Shown here piece after piece: positions 54,620-63,943 of a stretch of 64,000 nt of DNA (position 1 is the stretch's first letter; the number at the start of each line of letters is the position of its first letter). The translations under genes and the position numbers were made by a program. This DNA is from Desulfitobacterium_A nosdiversum (GTDB lineage: Bacteria; Bacillota; Desulfitobacteriia; Desulfitobacteriales; Desulfitobacteriaceae): contig NZ_CP172056.1 in NCBI RefSeq assembly GCF_049860565.1, positions 3,720,001-3,784,000 on the forward strand, in the 5' to 3' direction. The notes below the pieces were generated by a model. The model searched no databases. It saw only the letters and a list, made by a program, of their open reading frames with translations, and was not told the origin of the DNA.

Positions 54620-55795
54620 TTATTCCGGTTTAACGATTTGCCCATTGATCAAGACAACCTCAGGCTGAGCCTCCATCACAAACGGGTGATCACTCCAGAT
54701 TACGATATCGGCGTCTTTGCCTACTTCCAAAGAACCCACACGATCGGCAACGCCTAAAATCTCCGCGGGATTTATAGTAATCGCCTTTAACGCATCCTCC
54801 GGATCCATTCCCTCTTTAACCGCCAAGGCCGCACATAAGGGAAGACGTTCAATCGGAGTTACCGAATGGTCAGTGATGATAGCGACCTTTACCCCGGCAC
54901 GTGCTAAAATCCCAGGAGTTTTAAAGGTTTTATCCTTGAGCTCAACTTTAGCACGGTTGACCAAAGAAGGCCCAACATTTACGGGATAACCATATTCGGC
55001 CAGTTCTTCAGCAATTTTATGACCTTCAGTACAGTGTTCAATCACAAGATCAACATTAAACTCGCGCGCAATCCGAATTGCCGTCATAATATCATCCGCA
55101 CGATGCGCATGCGCGCGAAGCGGAATTTCGCGATTTAAAACCCGTACAATATTTTCCATGCCCAAATCCCGTTCCGGTTTTTTATCTGAATCCTTCTTTC
55201 CTTCTTTACACTTTTCGAGATAGGTCTGCGCGTCGACAAGTGCCTGGCGTAAAAGTCCGGCGGTAGCCATACGCGTCATCGGCATTTTCTTTTGCTCTCC
55301 GTAAACCCCCTTCGGATTTTCTCCAAAAGCTACTTTTAATCCTGCCGGATCCCTCAAAATCATCTTATCGACAATTTTACCTGCGGTTTTGAGTACAACA
55401 CCGGTACCCCCGATCACGTTTCCGCTTCCCGGAGTTGAAAAAACGGTCGTTACCCCTCCTAAACGAGCATCCTTAAAGCCTTCATCTTCTGGGTTTATTC
55501 CGTCAATTGCACGGAGCTCCGGAGTTATGGGATCTGTCATTTCGTTTAAATCGTCCCCTTCCGTTTGATAAATTTCCTCTCCGATTCCTACATGCGTATG
55601 GGCATCAATAAAACCCGGTAAAACCCATTTCCCTTTTGCTTCAATTCTTTGAACTTCAGCCGGGACAATGAGATTTTCTCCCAGGGCCTTGATTTTTCCC
55701 TTTTCAATCCAGATACTGCCGATAAATTCCTGACCGGCCATCGTTTTAATCCGCCCATTCTCAATCAATAGACTCGCATGTTTGTTTGCGTTCAT
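54620..55795 (-). CDS. Imidazolonepropionase-like amidohydrolase
   Basis: 391 residues of the metal-dependent amidohydrolase superfamily. The HxH metal motif is FIDAHTHVG; HAHRADD and EHCTEGHKIA carry further ligand histidines; ITDHSVTP supplies the metal Asp. Substrate unknown; annotated relatives occur as generic amidohydrolases. Start ATG at 55795 lies within the last codons of the EamA gene (35-base overlap), whose sequence supplies GGAGGAG. Confidence 0.87.
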   Translation of the reverse strand: MNANKHASLLIENGRIKTMAGQEFIGSIWIEKGKIKALGENLIVPAEVQRIEAKGKWVLPGFIDAHTHVGIGEEIYQTEGDDLNEMTDPITPELRAIDGINPEDEGFKDARLGGVTTVFSTPGSGNVIGGTGVVLKTAGKIVDKMILRDPAGLKVAFGENPKGVYGEQKKMPMTRMATAGLLRQALVDAQTYLEKCKEGKKDSDKKPERDLGMENIVRVLNREIPLRAHAHRADDIMTAIRIAREFNVDLVIEHCTEGHKIAEELAEYGYPVNVGPSLVNRAKVELKDKTFKTPGILARAGVKVAIITDHSVTPIERLPLCAALAVKEGMDPEDALKAITINPAEILGVADRVGSLEVGKDADIVIWSDHPFVMEAQPEVVLINGQIVKPE

Positions 55796-56684
55796 AAGAG
55801 CTCCTCCAATTAAGCATGATTATTCCACCTAAAACAAATCCGCCGCCCAGCCATTGAGCCGGGCTTGGAATTTCTTTCAGAATTATAGCTGCCATAATAA
55901 AGGTAACCGGCAGCTCAAAGGTGCTTAAAATAGCTGCCTGATCCGAACCTATTTTTTGAATTCCAACTAAAATGAGATAAAAAGGAAGAATGGAGGCAAT
56001 GGTTGCAAAGGCAATACCAAGGCCCCAAACCTCTGGATTAGACCAAGGAATCTGCAACACATTTCCTTTAAAATAAAAAAGCAATCCTAAGGAAGAAAAC
56101 CATTGTGAATAGCTCATAGCCGTCAGCGGTGAAACTTCGTTCAAGGCCACTTCTCCGACGACATTAAAGCTTGCATAAGCGACTGCCGAAACGATGCCAA
56201 ACAGTATGCCCCTTAAGGAAATCTCTCCTACACCAGAAAAAATCCCGCTTGCCAATGATGTTCCTATTAAGGTGCACATCAAAGCGATTTTCTCTTTGAA
56301 GCCGACTTTTTTCTTCAAAAAGAGGACCCCTAACCCCATAACCAGAACAGGGTAAAGATATAATAATAGTGTCGCCAAAGAAACCGGTAAATAAAGCAAA
56401 GCATACGCATAAAGGACACTTGTTCCTAAACTCCCGATTAAACCCTGAAACGTTAAGATGAGCGCTAAACGTTTAGATATTCTAAAAATTTTATAATCAA
56501 AGATAAGCCCATATGCCAGAAGAATCAGGGAGGCTAACCAGGATTGGAGAGCGAGTATCTGAAAAGGAGTCAGCTTCAATGTGAAGGCCGTCTTAATCAA
56601 GATGGAAGTCAGGGCAAAACATACCGCTGAAAACAAGACGGCGGATACGCCGATGAATTTATGTTTACGGTTTACGTCTGACAA
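55761..56684 (-). CDS. EamA/DMT family transporter
   Basis: 307 residues with ten predicted membrane helices in two EamA repeats (residues about 10-140 and 155-300). Features: VLFSAVCFALTSILIKTAF, LYLPVSLATLLLYLYPVLV, and TFELPVTFIMAAIILKEIP, typical of drug/metabolite transporters. Substrate unknown. Overlaps the amidohydrolase, so probably cotranscribed. Confidence 0.88.
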   Translation of the reverse strand: MSDVNRKHKFIGVSAVLFSAVCFALTSILIKTAFTLKLTPFQILALQSWLASLILLAYGLIFDYKIFRISKRLALILTFQGLIGSLGTSVLYAYALLYLPVSLATLLLYLYPVLVMGLGVLFLKKKVGFKEKIALMCTLIGTSLASGIFSGVGEISLRGILFGIVSAVAYASFNVVGEVALNEVSPLTAMSYSQWFSSLGLLFYFKGNVLQIPWSNPEVWGLGIAFATIASILPFYLILVGIQKIGSDQAAILSTFELPVTFIMAAIILKEIPSPAQWLGGGFVLGGIIMLNWRSSYERKQTCESID

Positions 56685-56736
56685 GCCTCGATATCTCCTC
56701 TCGAGTTGTTTTCTTTAGCTGAATGAATAGTTTATT

Positions 56737-56930
56737 CGGGTCGTGTAGCTTCACGCACATCTGCTCACTTAGCTGCTCCAGGGCTAGCACACTTGCTTCC
56801 GTGGGAGCTTAGCCGAACCCTTCTGCTTTCTGCAGGTGAACCAGCGGCACGCTGCTCCACGAAAGCGTCGTGCGCTTAACCGCCCCTCCGCAAATCGTTC
56901 GCATCTGTGCGTGAAGCTACGCTTACGGGT
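56737..56930. repeat. Structured palindromic element, copy 2
   Basis: Core matches copy 1 at 15470-15655 over about 190 bases. Terminal arms GTAGCTTCACGCACA (56745-56759) and complement (56907-56921) pair perfectly although both differ from copy 1. Inner pairs are CGTGG with CCACG and the hairpin CTGC/GCAG. Lies between tex and the EamA gene, in a 339-base gap without coding capacity. Confidence 0.8.
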
Positions 56931-57023
56931 TACATTATTCCAGTAATATGAAAGACGGTTAGGCTAACGTTTTAGAGTAAATCATCGGTTTACTCAGAGT
57001 AAACCTACTTTGACAGCTTAGCT

Positions 57024-59213
57024 TTAGAGTGAAACGGAAGCATTTTCAGGGATGTCTCGCATGGATAGACCGACGCGTTCACGGACTTTGTCAATGCTCA
57101 GGACGCGGACTTTTACGATATCTCCGACTGATAAAACTTCCATGGGGTGTTTAATGAATTTTTGGCTGATTTGGGAGATATGGACTAAGCCGTCATGTTT
57201 GACGCCGATATCGATAAAGGCTCCGAAGTCGACGATGTTGCGAACGGTTCCTTCAAGGATCATCCCTTCGCTTAGGTCTTCAAGATGGGTCACATCATGG
57301 CGAAGTTTTGGCCTGGGCAGATCTTCCCGGGGATCTCGTCCTGGGCGCTGCAAGGCATCCAGAATATCCTTGACGGTTGGAATCCCGGCTTTAAACTCCT
57401 GGGCTAAATCTTCTGCCTTGAGTTTGGATATAGTTTGTTTTACTTCTACAGGACGATTTTGCAAGTCATTTAGGTAAAAGCCTGCTTTCCGCAGGATATT
57501 TTCAGCTAGGTCATAAGACTCGGGATGGACCGGAGTGTTTTCTAACGGATTGTCGCCGCCTGGAATGCGGATAAAACCAGCGCATTGGATAAAAGTTTGC
57601 TCGCCGAGGCGGGGAATTTTTTTCAGTTGAGCCCTTTTCTTAAACTTCCCGTTCTCCTCACGCCATGCCACAATGTTTTTGGCGGTCGTCGATTTTAAGC
57701 CCGCTACATACTGCAATAAGGAGGGCGAAGCTGTATTTAGATCTACTCCTACGGTATTCACGACCGATTCGACAACACCCTGAAGCGATTCATCTAAATG
57801 CTTAGGCTGAACATCGTGTTGATATTGTCCAACGCCTACGGCTTTCGGTTCAATTTTCACGAGTTCTGCCAAAGGATCCTGGAGTCTTCTAGCAATTGAA
57901 ACGGCACTACGCAGAGAAAGATCAAAATCAGGGAACTCTTCACCCGCGAGCTTCGAGGCGGAGTATACAGAAGCGCCCGCTTCGCTGACGATGATATATT
58001 CCGAATGAAGACCGTTTTCATGAAGAAGTTCGGCGACAACTTCCTCCGTTTCTCGTGAAGCTGTGCCATTGCCAATGGTCAGTATATCTACGTGATATTT
58101 TTCAATAGCTTCGCGAATGATCTGTTTAGCTTCTTCTCGTTTATTCTTCGGCGGATGAGGATAGATTACCCCGACTTCCAACAATTTGCCCGTATCATCA
58201 ACTACGGCAAATTTACAGCCCGTACGGAAACCCGGATCAAGCCCAAGCACAATTTTTCCTCGAACAGGAGGTTGAAGAAGAAGCTGCCGCAAGTTTTCTG
58301 CAAATACCTTAATGGCCTGCTCTTCAGCCTTTTCCGATAGCTCACCGCGCACTTCGCGTTCAATCGAAGGGGCGATCAAGCGTTTATATCCATCCTCTGC
58401 AGCCTTCTCCACATAAACAGCACACGGACCTTGCTTTACATAAGCTGCCTGAATAATTTGCAGTATTGATTCCACAGGAACCTCGATCTTAACCGCTAAA
58501 AACTCCTCTTTTTCCCCTCTGTTTAAAGCCAAAATACGATGCGGAGGAATTTTTCTTACAGGTTCACGGTAATCATAATACATCTCATAAGGAGAATGTT
58601 CTTCCCCTTTTTTGCCTGATGCCGCAATATCCCCTAAACGGTACGTTGCTTCACGAATATTCTTCCGCAACTGAGCATCATCGGAAATAAGCTCCGCTAA
58701 AATATCGGCTGCACCAGCTAAAGCTTCTTCTGCTGACACAACCTCGAGTTCAGGATTGATGTATTTTACAGCTTCTTCCTCGGGCTGTCCAATAGAAGCT
58801 TGGTCCAGGATCCACAGAGCTAAAGGTTCCAATCCTTTCTCTTTAGCTATCGTTGCCCGTGTCCGGCGTTTTTGTTTATATGGCCGGTAGAGATCCTCTA
58901 CCTCCTGAAGAATCCGCGCTTTTTCTATCTGTGAAGCCAGTTCAGGCGTTAGCTTTCCCTGCTCTTCGATCAACCGAAGGACTTCTGCTTTACGTTGCTC
59001 TAGATTTCTAAGATATTCTAAACGTTCAACAATATTGCGCAAGACATTCTCGTCGAGTTCCCCGGTTACTTCTTTACGATAACGTGCAATAAAGGGAATC
59101 GTATTCCCAGAATCAAGAAGTTGAATCGCTTCTTTCACTTGATTTGGTCTTAAACGCAGTTCTTCTGCAATTAATGAGGAAAATTCCAAACTCCAATACC
59201 CTCCCAAGCTCAT
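57024..59213 (-). CDS. tex: Tex family transcription accessory protein
   Basis: 729 residues. N-terminal helical region with GNTIPFIARYRKEVTGELDE, a YqgF-like RNase H fold (LGLDPGFRTGCKFAVVDDTG), helix-hairpin-helix DNA-binding motifs (LLQYVAGLKSTTAKNIVAWR), and a C-terminal S1 RNA-binding domain (LEGTVRNIVDFGAFIDIGVK). Conserved RNA/DNA-binding role near transcription. Start uncertain: ATG at 59213, or a TTG seven codons later preceded by GGGAGGG. Confidence 0.96.
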   Translation of the reverse strand: MSLGGYWSLEFSSLIAEELRLRPNQVKEAIQLLDSGNTIPFIARYRKEVTGELDENVLRNIVERLEYLRNLEQRKAEVLRLIEEQGKLTPELASQIEKARILQEVEDLYRPYKQKRRTRATIAKEKGLEPLALWILDQASIGQPEEEAVKYINPELEVVSAEEALAGAADILAELISDDAQLRKNIREATYRLGDIAASGKKGEEHSPYEMYYDYREPVRKIPPHRILALNRGEKEEFLAVKIEVPVESILQIIQAAYVKQGPCAVYVEKAAEDGYKRLIAPSIEREVRGELSEKAEEQAIKVFAENLRQLLLQPPVRGKIVLGLDPGFRTGCKFAVVDDTGKLLEVGVIYPHPPKNKREEAKQIIREAIEKYHVDILTIGNGTASRETEEVVAELLHENGLHSEYIIVSEAGASVYSASKLAGEEFPDFDLSLRSAVSIARRLQDPLAELVKIEPKAVGVGQYQHDVQPKHLDESLQGVVESVVNTVGVDLNTASPSLLQYVAGLKSTTAKNIVAWREENGKFKKRAQLKKIPRLGEQTFIQCAGFIRIPGGDNPLENTPVHPESYDLAENILRKAGFYLNDLQNRPVEVKQTISKLKAEDLAQEFKAGIPTVKDILDALQRPGRDPREDLPRPKLRHDVTHLEDLSEGMILEGTVRNIVDFGAFIDIGVKHDGLVHISQISQKFIKHPMEVLSVGDIVKVRVLSIDKVRERVGLSMRDIPENASVSL

Positions 59214-59260
59214 TTCGGCTAAAGTTTCTCGAATTATAATTATAGCACTTTTTGGAGCAA

Positions 59261-59326
59261 AAACTAAGGGAAGGAAAAGGCGTTCCGATTTTACGAATTT
59301 CCCTTGACCTTCCCTTAGTTTTTTTC
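59261..59326 (-). terminator. Terminator after hom
   Basis: Long hairpin CTAAGGGAAGG/CCTTCCCTTAG with a large loop, followed by a T-run in both directions. Confidence 0.8.
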
Positions 59327-59377
59327 ATTACTCTTCTGACTTTTAATATCTATCATATTTAGAATTAGGCAGAACGA

Positions 59378-60412
59378 TTAAAAATGTTGACCCTGTGACC
59401 GATATTGGTTTCTCGATAATAAAACATAACGTGCGACTTCAAGAACATCGGAAAGTACAGCTCCGCCTGTTGCAAGTCCGCCGGCTCCCGGGCCTTTCCA
59501 AAAAAGCTCCCCGACTAATTTTGTTTTTAATGCTAAACCATTGTCTACCCCGGTAACTTGGCTTAAAACGTCTTCCTTGCCTATCCATTCCACCCCGACT
59601 TTAGCCTCTATTTTCTTTACCGCATCATTTAAAGGCTGCTCTGATTTAACAATACCCGCTTGAGCCATCAATTTAGGAACTTTCCCTTCAATTTGCTTAT
59701 TTTTAATTTCTTCAAGAGTAACATCTTGAATCCCAGAAAGCTCCACGTCCTCAATTCTAATATTCATTTTAAAACATTCACGGCAGAGAATGACTAATTT
59801 ACACGCTGTATCTAAACCGCTAACATCCATCGTTGGATCACTTTCAGCATATCCCGCTGCTTGTGCCGCCTTCAAAGCTGTTTCATAACTTTGCCCGGAT
59901 TCAACCATTTGAGTTAAGATATAATTCGTCGTTCCATTGAGAATGCCTCGGATTTCCTCTACCCGATCTCCGGATAATCCATGCTGAATCGTCCGTAAGA
60001 TTGGAATTCCGCCTAAAACGCTGCCCTCATAAAGCAATTGGACCCCCTGATGACGTGCAATTCCTTCTAACTCAACGCCATGTTTCGCCAGCAAAAGCTT
60101 ATTAGCTGTAACAACATGCTTGCCGCTAAGCAGGGCCTGTTTTACATAGGCATAGGTTGGATGTTCATTGCCCATGACCTCGACAACTATATCTATTTCA
60201 GGATCATTTAAAATATCTAAAGGACTAGCCGTTAAATCTATTCCCTGTACATAACGTTCTTTTTCCAAACTACGAACGAGTGCCTTCTTAATTATAAGCG
60301 GTTCGTCTAATTGCTCCTCGAGCTTTTCTTTATTCCACCGTATTCCTTCGATCAATCCTTGCCCAACTGTCCCAAAACCTAAAAGGCCTATATTAACCGC
60401 TGAATAAACCAT
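59378..60412 (-). CDS. hom: Homoserine dehydrogenase (ACT-less)
   Basis: 344 residues, shorter than the common 430-residue form because the C-terminal ACT regulatory domain is absent. NAD(P) loop LLGFGTVGQGLIEGI, VVTANKLLLAKHG, GILNGTTNYILTQM, and the catalytic region YAESDPTMDVSGLDTACKL. Makes homoserine for methionine and threonine. Loss of ACT suggests control by the upstream SAM riboswitch rather than amino-acid feedback. Confidence 0.96.
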   Translation of the reverse strand: MVYSAVNIGLLGFGTVGQGLIEGIRWNKEKLEEQLDEPLIIKKALVRSLEKERYVQGIDLTASPLDILNDPEIDIVVEVMGNEHPTYAYVKQALLSGKHVVTANKLLLAKHGVELEGIARHQGVQLLYEGSVLGGIPILRTIQHGLSGDRVEEIRGILNGTTNYILTQMVESGQSYETALKAAQAAGYAESDPTMDVSGLDTACKLVILCRECFKMNIRIEDVELSGIQDVTLEEIKNKQIEGKVPKLMAQAGIVKSEQPLNDAVKKIEAKVGVEWIGKEDVLSQVTGVDNGLALKTKLVGELFWKGPGAGGLATGGAVLSDVLEVARYVLLSRNQYRSQGQHF

Positions 60413-60451
60413 TTATCTTCCTCCTTAAACACATCAGCACAATATAAAAAA

Positions 60452-60482
60452 CAAAAAGCCCTTCCTTTCCAGGAAGAGCTCA
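60452..60482 (-). terminator. Riboswitch-controlled terminator before hom
   Basis: Stem GCTCTTCC/GGAAGGGC near 60457-60480 followed by TTTTTGTTTTTT in minus-strand sense, 40 bases before the start codon of hom. Confidence 0.93.
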
Positions 60483-60499
60483 ATGAAAATTCACTGATT

Positions 60500-60602
60500 G
60501 ACTCATCTTCCAGGAAAACTCCTGCAGGAATTAGCACCACTGCTTAAATAGCCGGTTGCTGGGTTTCATCGGGCCAGTCCCTCCACCACTCTGGATGAGT
60601 TA
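60500..60602 (-). ncRNA. SAM-I (S-box) riboswitch
   Basis: In minus-strand sense the leader contains ACTCATCCAGAGTGGTGGAG, then GAAACCCAGCAACC, and GTGCTAATTCC, closed by GATGAG: all core S-box blocks. It precedes a terminator and hom, so high SAM should stop transcription. Confidence 0.98.
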
Positions 60603-60622
60603 TGTGCAATTTTTATAGTTGT

Positions 60623-60652
60623 ATTATATGACAGACGTGTTCGAAATGTCAA
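60623..60652 (-). promoter_or_regulatory. Sigma-A promoter of hom
   Basis: Perfect -35 TTGACA (60647-60652), 18-base spacer, perfect -10 TATAAT (60623-60628), upstream of the SAM riboswitch. Confidence 0.93.
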
Positions 60653-60678
60653 CAAAAACTATATTATGGTAAATAGGT

Positions 60679-62088
60679 TTACGGCAGATAGTTTAAAGGA
60701 TTCGCTGTATCCCCATTAATGATCACTTCAAAGTGAAGGTGAGGACCAGTTGCATTACCTGTAGCCCCCACTAAGCCAATGGTTTGACCCTTTGACACGC
60801 TTTGGCCTGCAGAAACAAGTAACTTAGACGAGTGAGCATAACGTGTCATTATTCCGTTGCCATGATCAATGACAATGCAATTGCCATAACTGCCGGCCCA
60901 GCCAGCACTGACAACTCGGCCTGAAGCCGCGGCAACATATGGGTCTCCTGTATCACCTGCAATATCAATCCCCGTATGAAATCCTCCCGAGCGATAACCG
61001 TAATACGAGTTGATATGCGAGCTTAAAGGCCAACCTAACCCTGAAACTTGCCCACTCCCACGTGAATAAGCCACAACAACAGGAGTTTGGTTAGGACCTT
61101 TGGCGACGACCTGGTTTACGGCCGCTTTAAGTACCTTTTCTTCAACAACATTCTTGCTTACAACTTTATCGTTTTTTTGGACATATGTATATTTCACTTC
61201 TTTTTGTCCATCACTTCCAGCTTGAGTAACTTTACTTTGTCCACTTCCCAAACTGCTATCCGTTTTTGCTACTACATCAAAGGGTAATGTCTCTTGATCA
61301 ACGCGCGTTCCTTCGCAGACAACTGTCAAATAAGGAGTAACTTTCTCCAAATTTATTTTTTGTCCGGGTTTAATTTTAGTATCGAGAGTTGTTCCGGGAT
61401 TTGAAGCCAGCACTTCAACCGTTTTCATGTTATTTTTCCTAGCAATGAGCCACCATGAGTCATTCGCTTGAACAGTATATTCCAGTTTTTGAGTATCCCC
61501 TTGTTTTAGCTTTTCTAAAGCCTTATCCAAAGTTAATACTTTATCAGGTTCAGTCTCTATGGCTTTCGTCTCTACATTTTCCTCAAAAGAGACTTTTGTC
61601 ACTTGATTCGTGCCACTGGACTTGGCATAAAGGTCTTGGTAGGATTTCAAAAGTTTTTGCGCTTCTTCCTGTGATGGTAAAATAAATATGGGCTTATCGC
61701 CAATCGTTAACTCAGCCGCGTCGATATAAACCGATAGCTTTTTCTGGATCTCCCCTTCTGAAATAGGTTGAACTTGATCCTTACCAACCAAAGCCTTTGC
61801 AAACTCGATTTTATCGTGTGTTTTGGCAACAACCCCGAGTGAAGCACCTTTTTCTTTTAAAACGTTTTGAATCAGGTTCTGGCCTGTCCCTTGATTCGTT
61901 ACAATTCCAATTCTCTCTCCATTAATCATAAGATAAGCGGCTGAAGAAGAGTTGATCAGATAATACCCTCCACTGCCTAAAACGATAAACACAGCCAAAG
62001 CCCCACCAATGACCTTAGGAGATTTCCACGAGATTTTTTGAAGCCATTGTCTATTTTGCAGAAACATGTTGAGACTATACTTCTTCAA
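60679..62088 (-). CDS. LysM/G5/M23 cell-wall peptidase
   Basis: 469 residues. A membrane anchor near residues 30-48; an alpha/beta region; a LysM domain (YTVQANDSWWLIARKNNM...NLEKV, about 200-245); a G5 domain (about 255-330); then a peptidase M23 domain with GGFHTGIDIAG (metal His and Asp) and HLHFEVIING. Extracytoplasmic endopeptidase acting on peptidoglycan, of the type found in sporulating Firmicutes (SpoIIQ- and YunA-like). Metal ligands intact. Confidence 0.93.
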   Translation of the reverse strand: MKKYSLNMFLQNRQWLQKISWKSPKVIGGALAVFIVLGSGGYYLINSSSAAYLMINGERIGIVTNQGTGQNLIQNVLKEKGASLGVVAKTHDKIEFAKALVGKDQVQPISEGEIQKKLSVYIDAAELTIGDKPIFILPSQEEAQKLLKSYQDLYAKSSGTNQVTKVSFEENVETKAIETEPDKVLTLDKALEKLKQGDTQKLEYTVQANDSWWLIARKNNMKTVEVLASNPGTTLDTKIKPGQKINLEKVTPYLTVVCEGTRVDQETLPFDVVAKTDSSLGSGQSKVTQAGSDGQKEVKYTYVQKNDKVVSKNVVEEKVLKAAVNQVVAKGPNQTPVVVAYSRGSGQVSGLGWPLSSHINSYYGYRSGGFHTGIDIAGDTGDPYVAAASGRVVSAGWAGSYGNCIVIDHGNGIMTRYAHSSKLLVSAGQSVSKGQTIGLVGATGNATGPHLHFEVIINGDTANPLNYLP

Positions 62089-62226
62089 TTTAGGACCTCC
62101 ACTTTACATAGATTCAGCTTTTACTTATGCCGAAGTTGTCTATATGCTTTCCCTATAATGACAACTTATTTTTATTATACAAGATGTTTGTGAGTTTTTG
62201 GTGAACATTTTTAAAAAAATGTAAGA

Positions 62227-62255
62227 TTTAAGTATCTAGAAATATTAGGTATAAT
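62227..62255 (+). promoter_or_regulatory. Possible promoter of tcdA
   Basis: -10 TATAAT (62250-62255) with a weak -35 TTTAAG (62227-62232) at 17-base spacing, about 40 bases before the start codon. Confidence 0.5.
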
Positions 62256-62294
62256 ATTAAATAGATTTTTTTTGATTATTTTGGGAGGATATAC

Positions 62295-63065
62295 ATGCAA
62301 CACAAATTTTCGCGCACTGAAATTTTAATTGGATCCGAGGGGTTATCTCATTTAAGCCAAAGCCATATTATGATTTTTGGCGTAGGCGGAGTCGGCTCTT
62401 ATACTGTTGAAGCTTTAGCTCGTGCGGGAGTCGGACAACTCACATTGGTAGACTATGACGAGATTTGTCTTACCAATATTAATCGCCAGCTCCACGCTCT
62501 TCTCTCCACAGTTGGTCAATCAAAGGTTAATGTAATGAAAGAAAGAATTGCACAGATTAACCCACAGTCAAAAGTTAACGCTCTAAAAGAATTCTACACG
62601 GAAGAGAAAGCCGATGAATTCTTCGGACTTAACCCCGATTATATTGTCGACGCAATCGATACCGTCTCTGGTAAAGTAAGTCTTGCTAAAGAATGTATAA
62701 AACGCGGGATCCCTTTAATCTCCAGCATGGGCGCTGGTAACCGTTTGTCCGCCAATAATTACAAGATCACCGATATATCAAAAACAAGCGGCGACCCACT
62801 GGCTAAGGCCGTAAGGAAACTTCTCAGAAAAGAAGGAATTACTCACGGTATAAAAGTCGTTTATTCCCCCGACCTTCCGCAAGATCCACTCCCGATTGAA
62901 GCTGACTGTCGAAATAATTGTATATGTCCCAGCGGTGATGCACACTGCGCTTTAAAACGTCAGATCCCCGGAAGTATATCCTTTGTCCCCCCGGTTGTCG
63001 GCTTGCTTATGGCCGGCGAAGTTGTTCGCGACCTTCTCCAAAAGCGAACCTTTTACCGAACCTAA
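62295..63065 (+). CDS. tcdA: tRNA threonylcarbamoyladenosine dehydratase (ThiF/E1-like)
   Basis: 256 residues of the E1-like superfamily cyclising t6A to ct6A. The ATP loop is IFGVGGVGSYTVEALARAG; NINRQLHAL, VDAIDTVSGKVSLAKECIKRG, SSMGAGNRL and CRNNCICPSG are TcdA features. GGGAGG precedes the ATG. Complements the t6A genes at 51838-54573. Confidence 0.92.
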   Translation: MQHKFSRTEILIGSEGLSHLSQSHIMIFGVGGVGSYTVEALARAGVGQLTLVDYDEICLTNINRQLHALLSTVGQSKVNVMKERIAQINPQSKVNALKEFYTEEKADEFFGLNPDYIVDAIDTVSGKVSLAKECIKRGIPLISSMGAGNRLSANNYKITDISKTSGDPLAKAVRKLLRKEGITHGIKVVYSPDLPQDPLPIEADCRNNCICPSGDAHCALKRQIPGSISFVPPVVGLLMAGEVVRDLLQKRTFYRT

Positions 63066-63077
63066 AACATATGATAA

Positions 63078-63105
63078 GGCTCAGATCTTCTTATAGATCT
63101 GAGCC
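63078..63105. terminator. Bidirectional terminator between tcdA and larE
   Basis: Stem GGCTCAGATCT and complement with a six-base loop, T-rich on both sides, shared by the convergent tcdA and larE. Confidence 0.82.
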
Positions 63106-63133
63106 TCATTTATTTGTGATTATTATACGCTTT

Positions 63134-63943
63134 TTATTTCAAGACCTCATTCATACTTCCGCTTCGTAATCCTTGGAGATCTAAGGTTACATATGTAAAG
63201 CCCAGGTCTTTAAGCTGGTTCACGATCTGGTCAATCATTTCATCCGAGAGTTTAGTAAAATCCTGACGCGGTAATTCAATTCTGGCTATTTCTTTATGAT
63301 ATCTTACTCTAAGCTCATTAAAGCCAAGTTTCTGAAGCGCATTTTCAGCAAGGTCAATCACTCTTAATTTCTCTAGCGTAATTTCTTCTCCATAAGGCAA
63401 CCGGGAAGATAAACATGCTAAAGAAGGCTTATTCCAAGTTGGAAGCCCCAGTTCCTTTGATAGGAGACGAATATCTTCCTTCGTCATACCTGCTTCCTGA
63501 AGAGGACTGCGAACACTAAACTTCTCTTTCGCCCTATGTCCCGGTCGAAAATCTTTAAGATCATCGATGTTTGCTCCATCAACGATAAAATTAAGCCCAT
63601 TTTTCTCTTGAATTTCGGTTAACTTGGCAAATAACTCTGACTTGCAATAATAGCAGCGATCTTTTGGGTTTTTCTTAAAATTCGGATCTAATAGTTCGTT
63701 AGAATGGAAAACGCTATGGCTGATCCCAATAGCTTTCGCGGTTGCAATCGCTTCCTTCAATTCTCGTTCAGGATAGGTTTCTGAAGACGCCGTTACTGCT
63801 AAGCTTTTCGCACCGAGGGTTTCAAAGGCAACTTTTGCAAGAAGAGCGCTGTCTACGCCTCCGGAATAAGCAACTAGGACTGAATTCATACTGGATAAGA
63901 TGTCTTTAAGTTTTGCATATTTAGCATCAAGAGTCATGCCCAT
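63134..63943 (-). CDS. larE: Sacrificial sulfur transferase LarE-like
   Basis: 269 residues, N-type ATP-pyrophosphatase: AYSGGVDSALLAKVA binds ATP, RCYYCKSELF and SLACLSSRLPYGE follow, the latter with the cysteine that donates sulfur in single-turnover LarE enzymes. Makes the nickel-pincer cofactor of lactate racemase; no larA, larB or larC is visible here, so the role is by family. Cysteine count (two in CYYC plus one) could also fit a [4Fe-4S] type LarE. Confidence 0.9.
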   Translation of the reverse strand: MGMTLDAKYAKLKDILSSMNSVLVAYSGGVDSALLAKVAFETLGAKSLAVTASSETYPERELKEAIATAKAIGISHSVFHSNELLDPNFKKNPKDRCYYCKSELFAKLTEIQEKNGLNFIVDGANIDDLKDFRPGHRAKEKFSVRSPLQEAGMTKEDIRLLSKELGLPTWNKPSLACLSSRLPYGEEITLEKLRVIDLAENALQKLGFNELRVRYHKEIARIELPRQDFTKLSDEMIDQIVNQLKDLGFTYVTLDLQGLRSGSMNEVLK

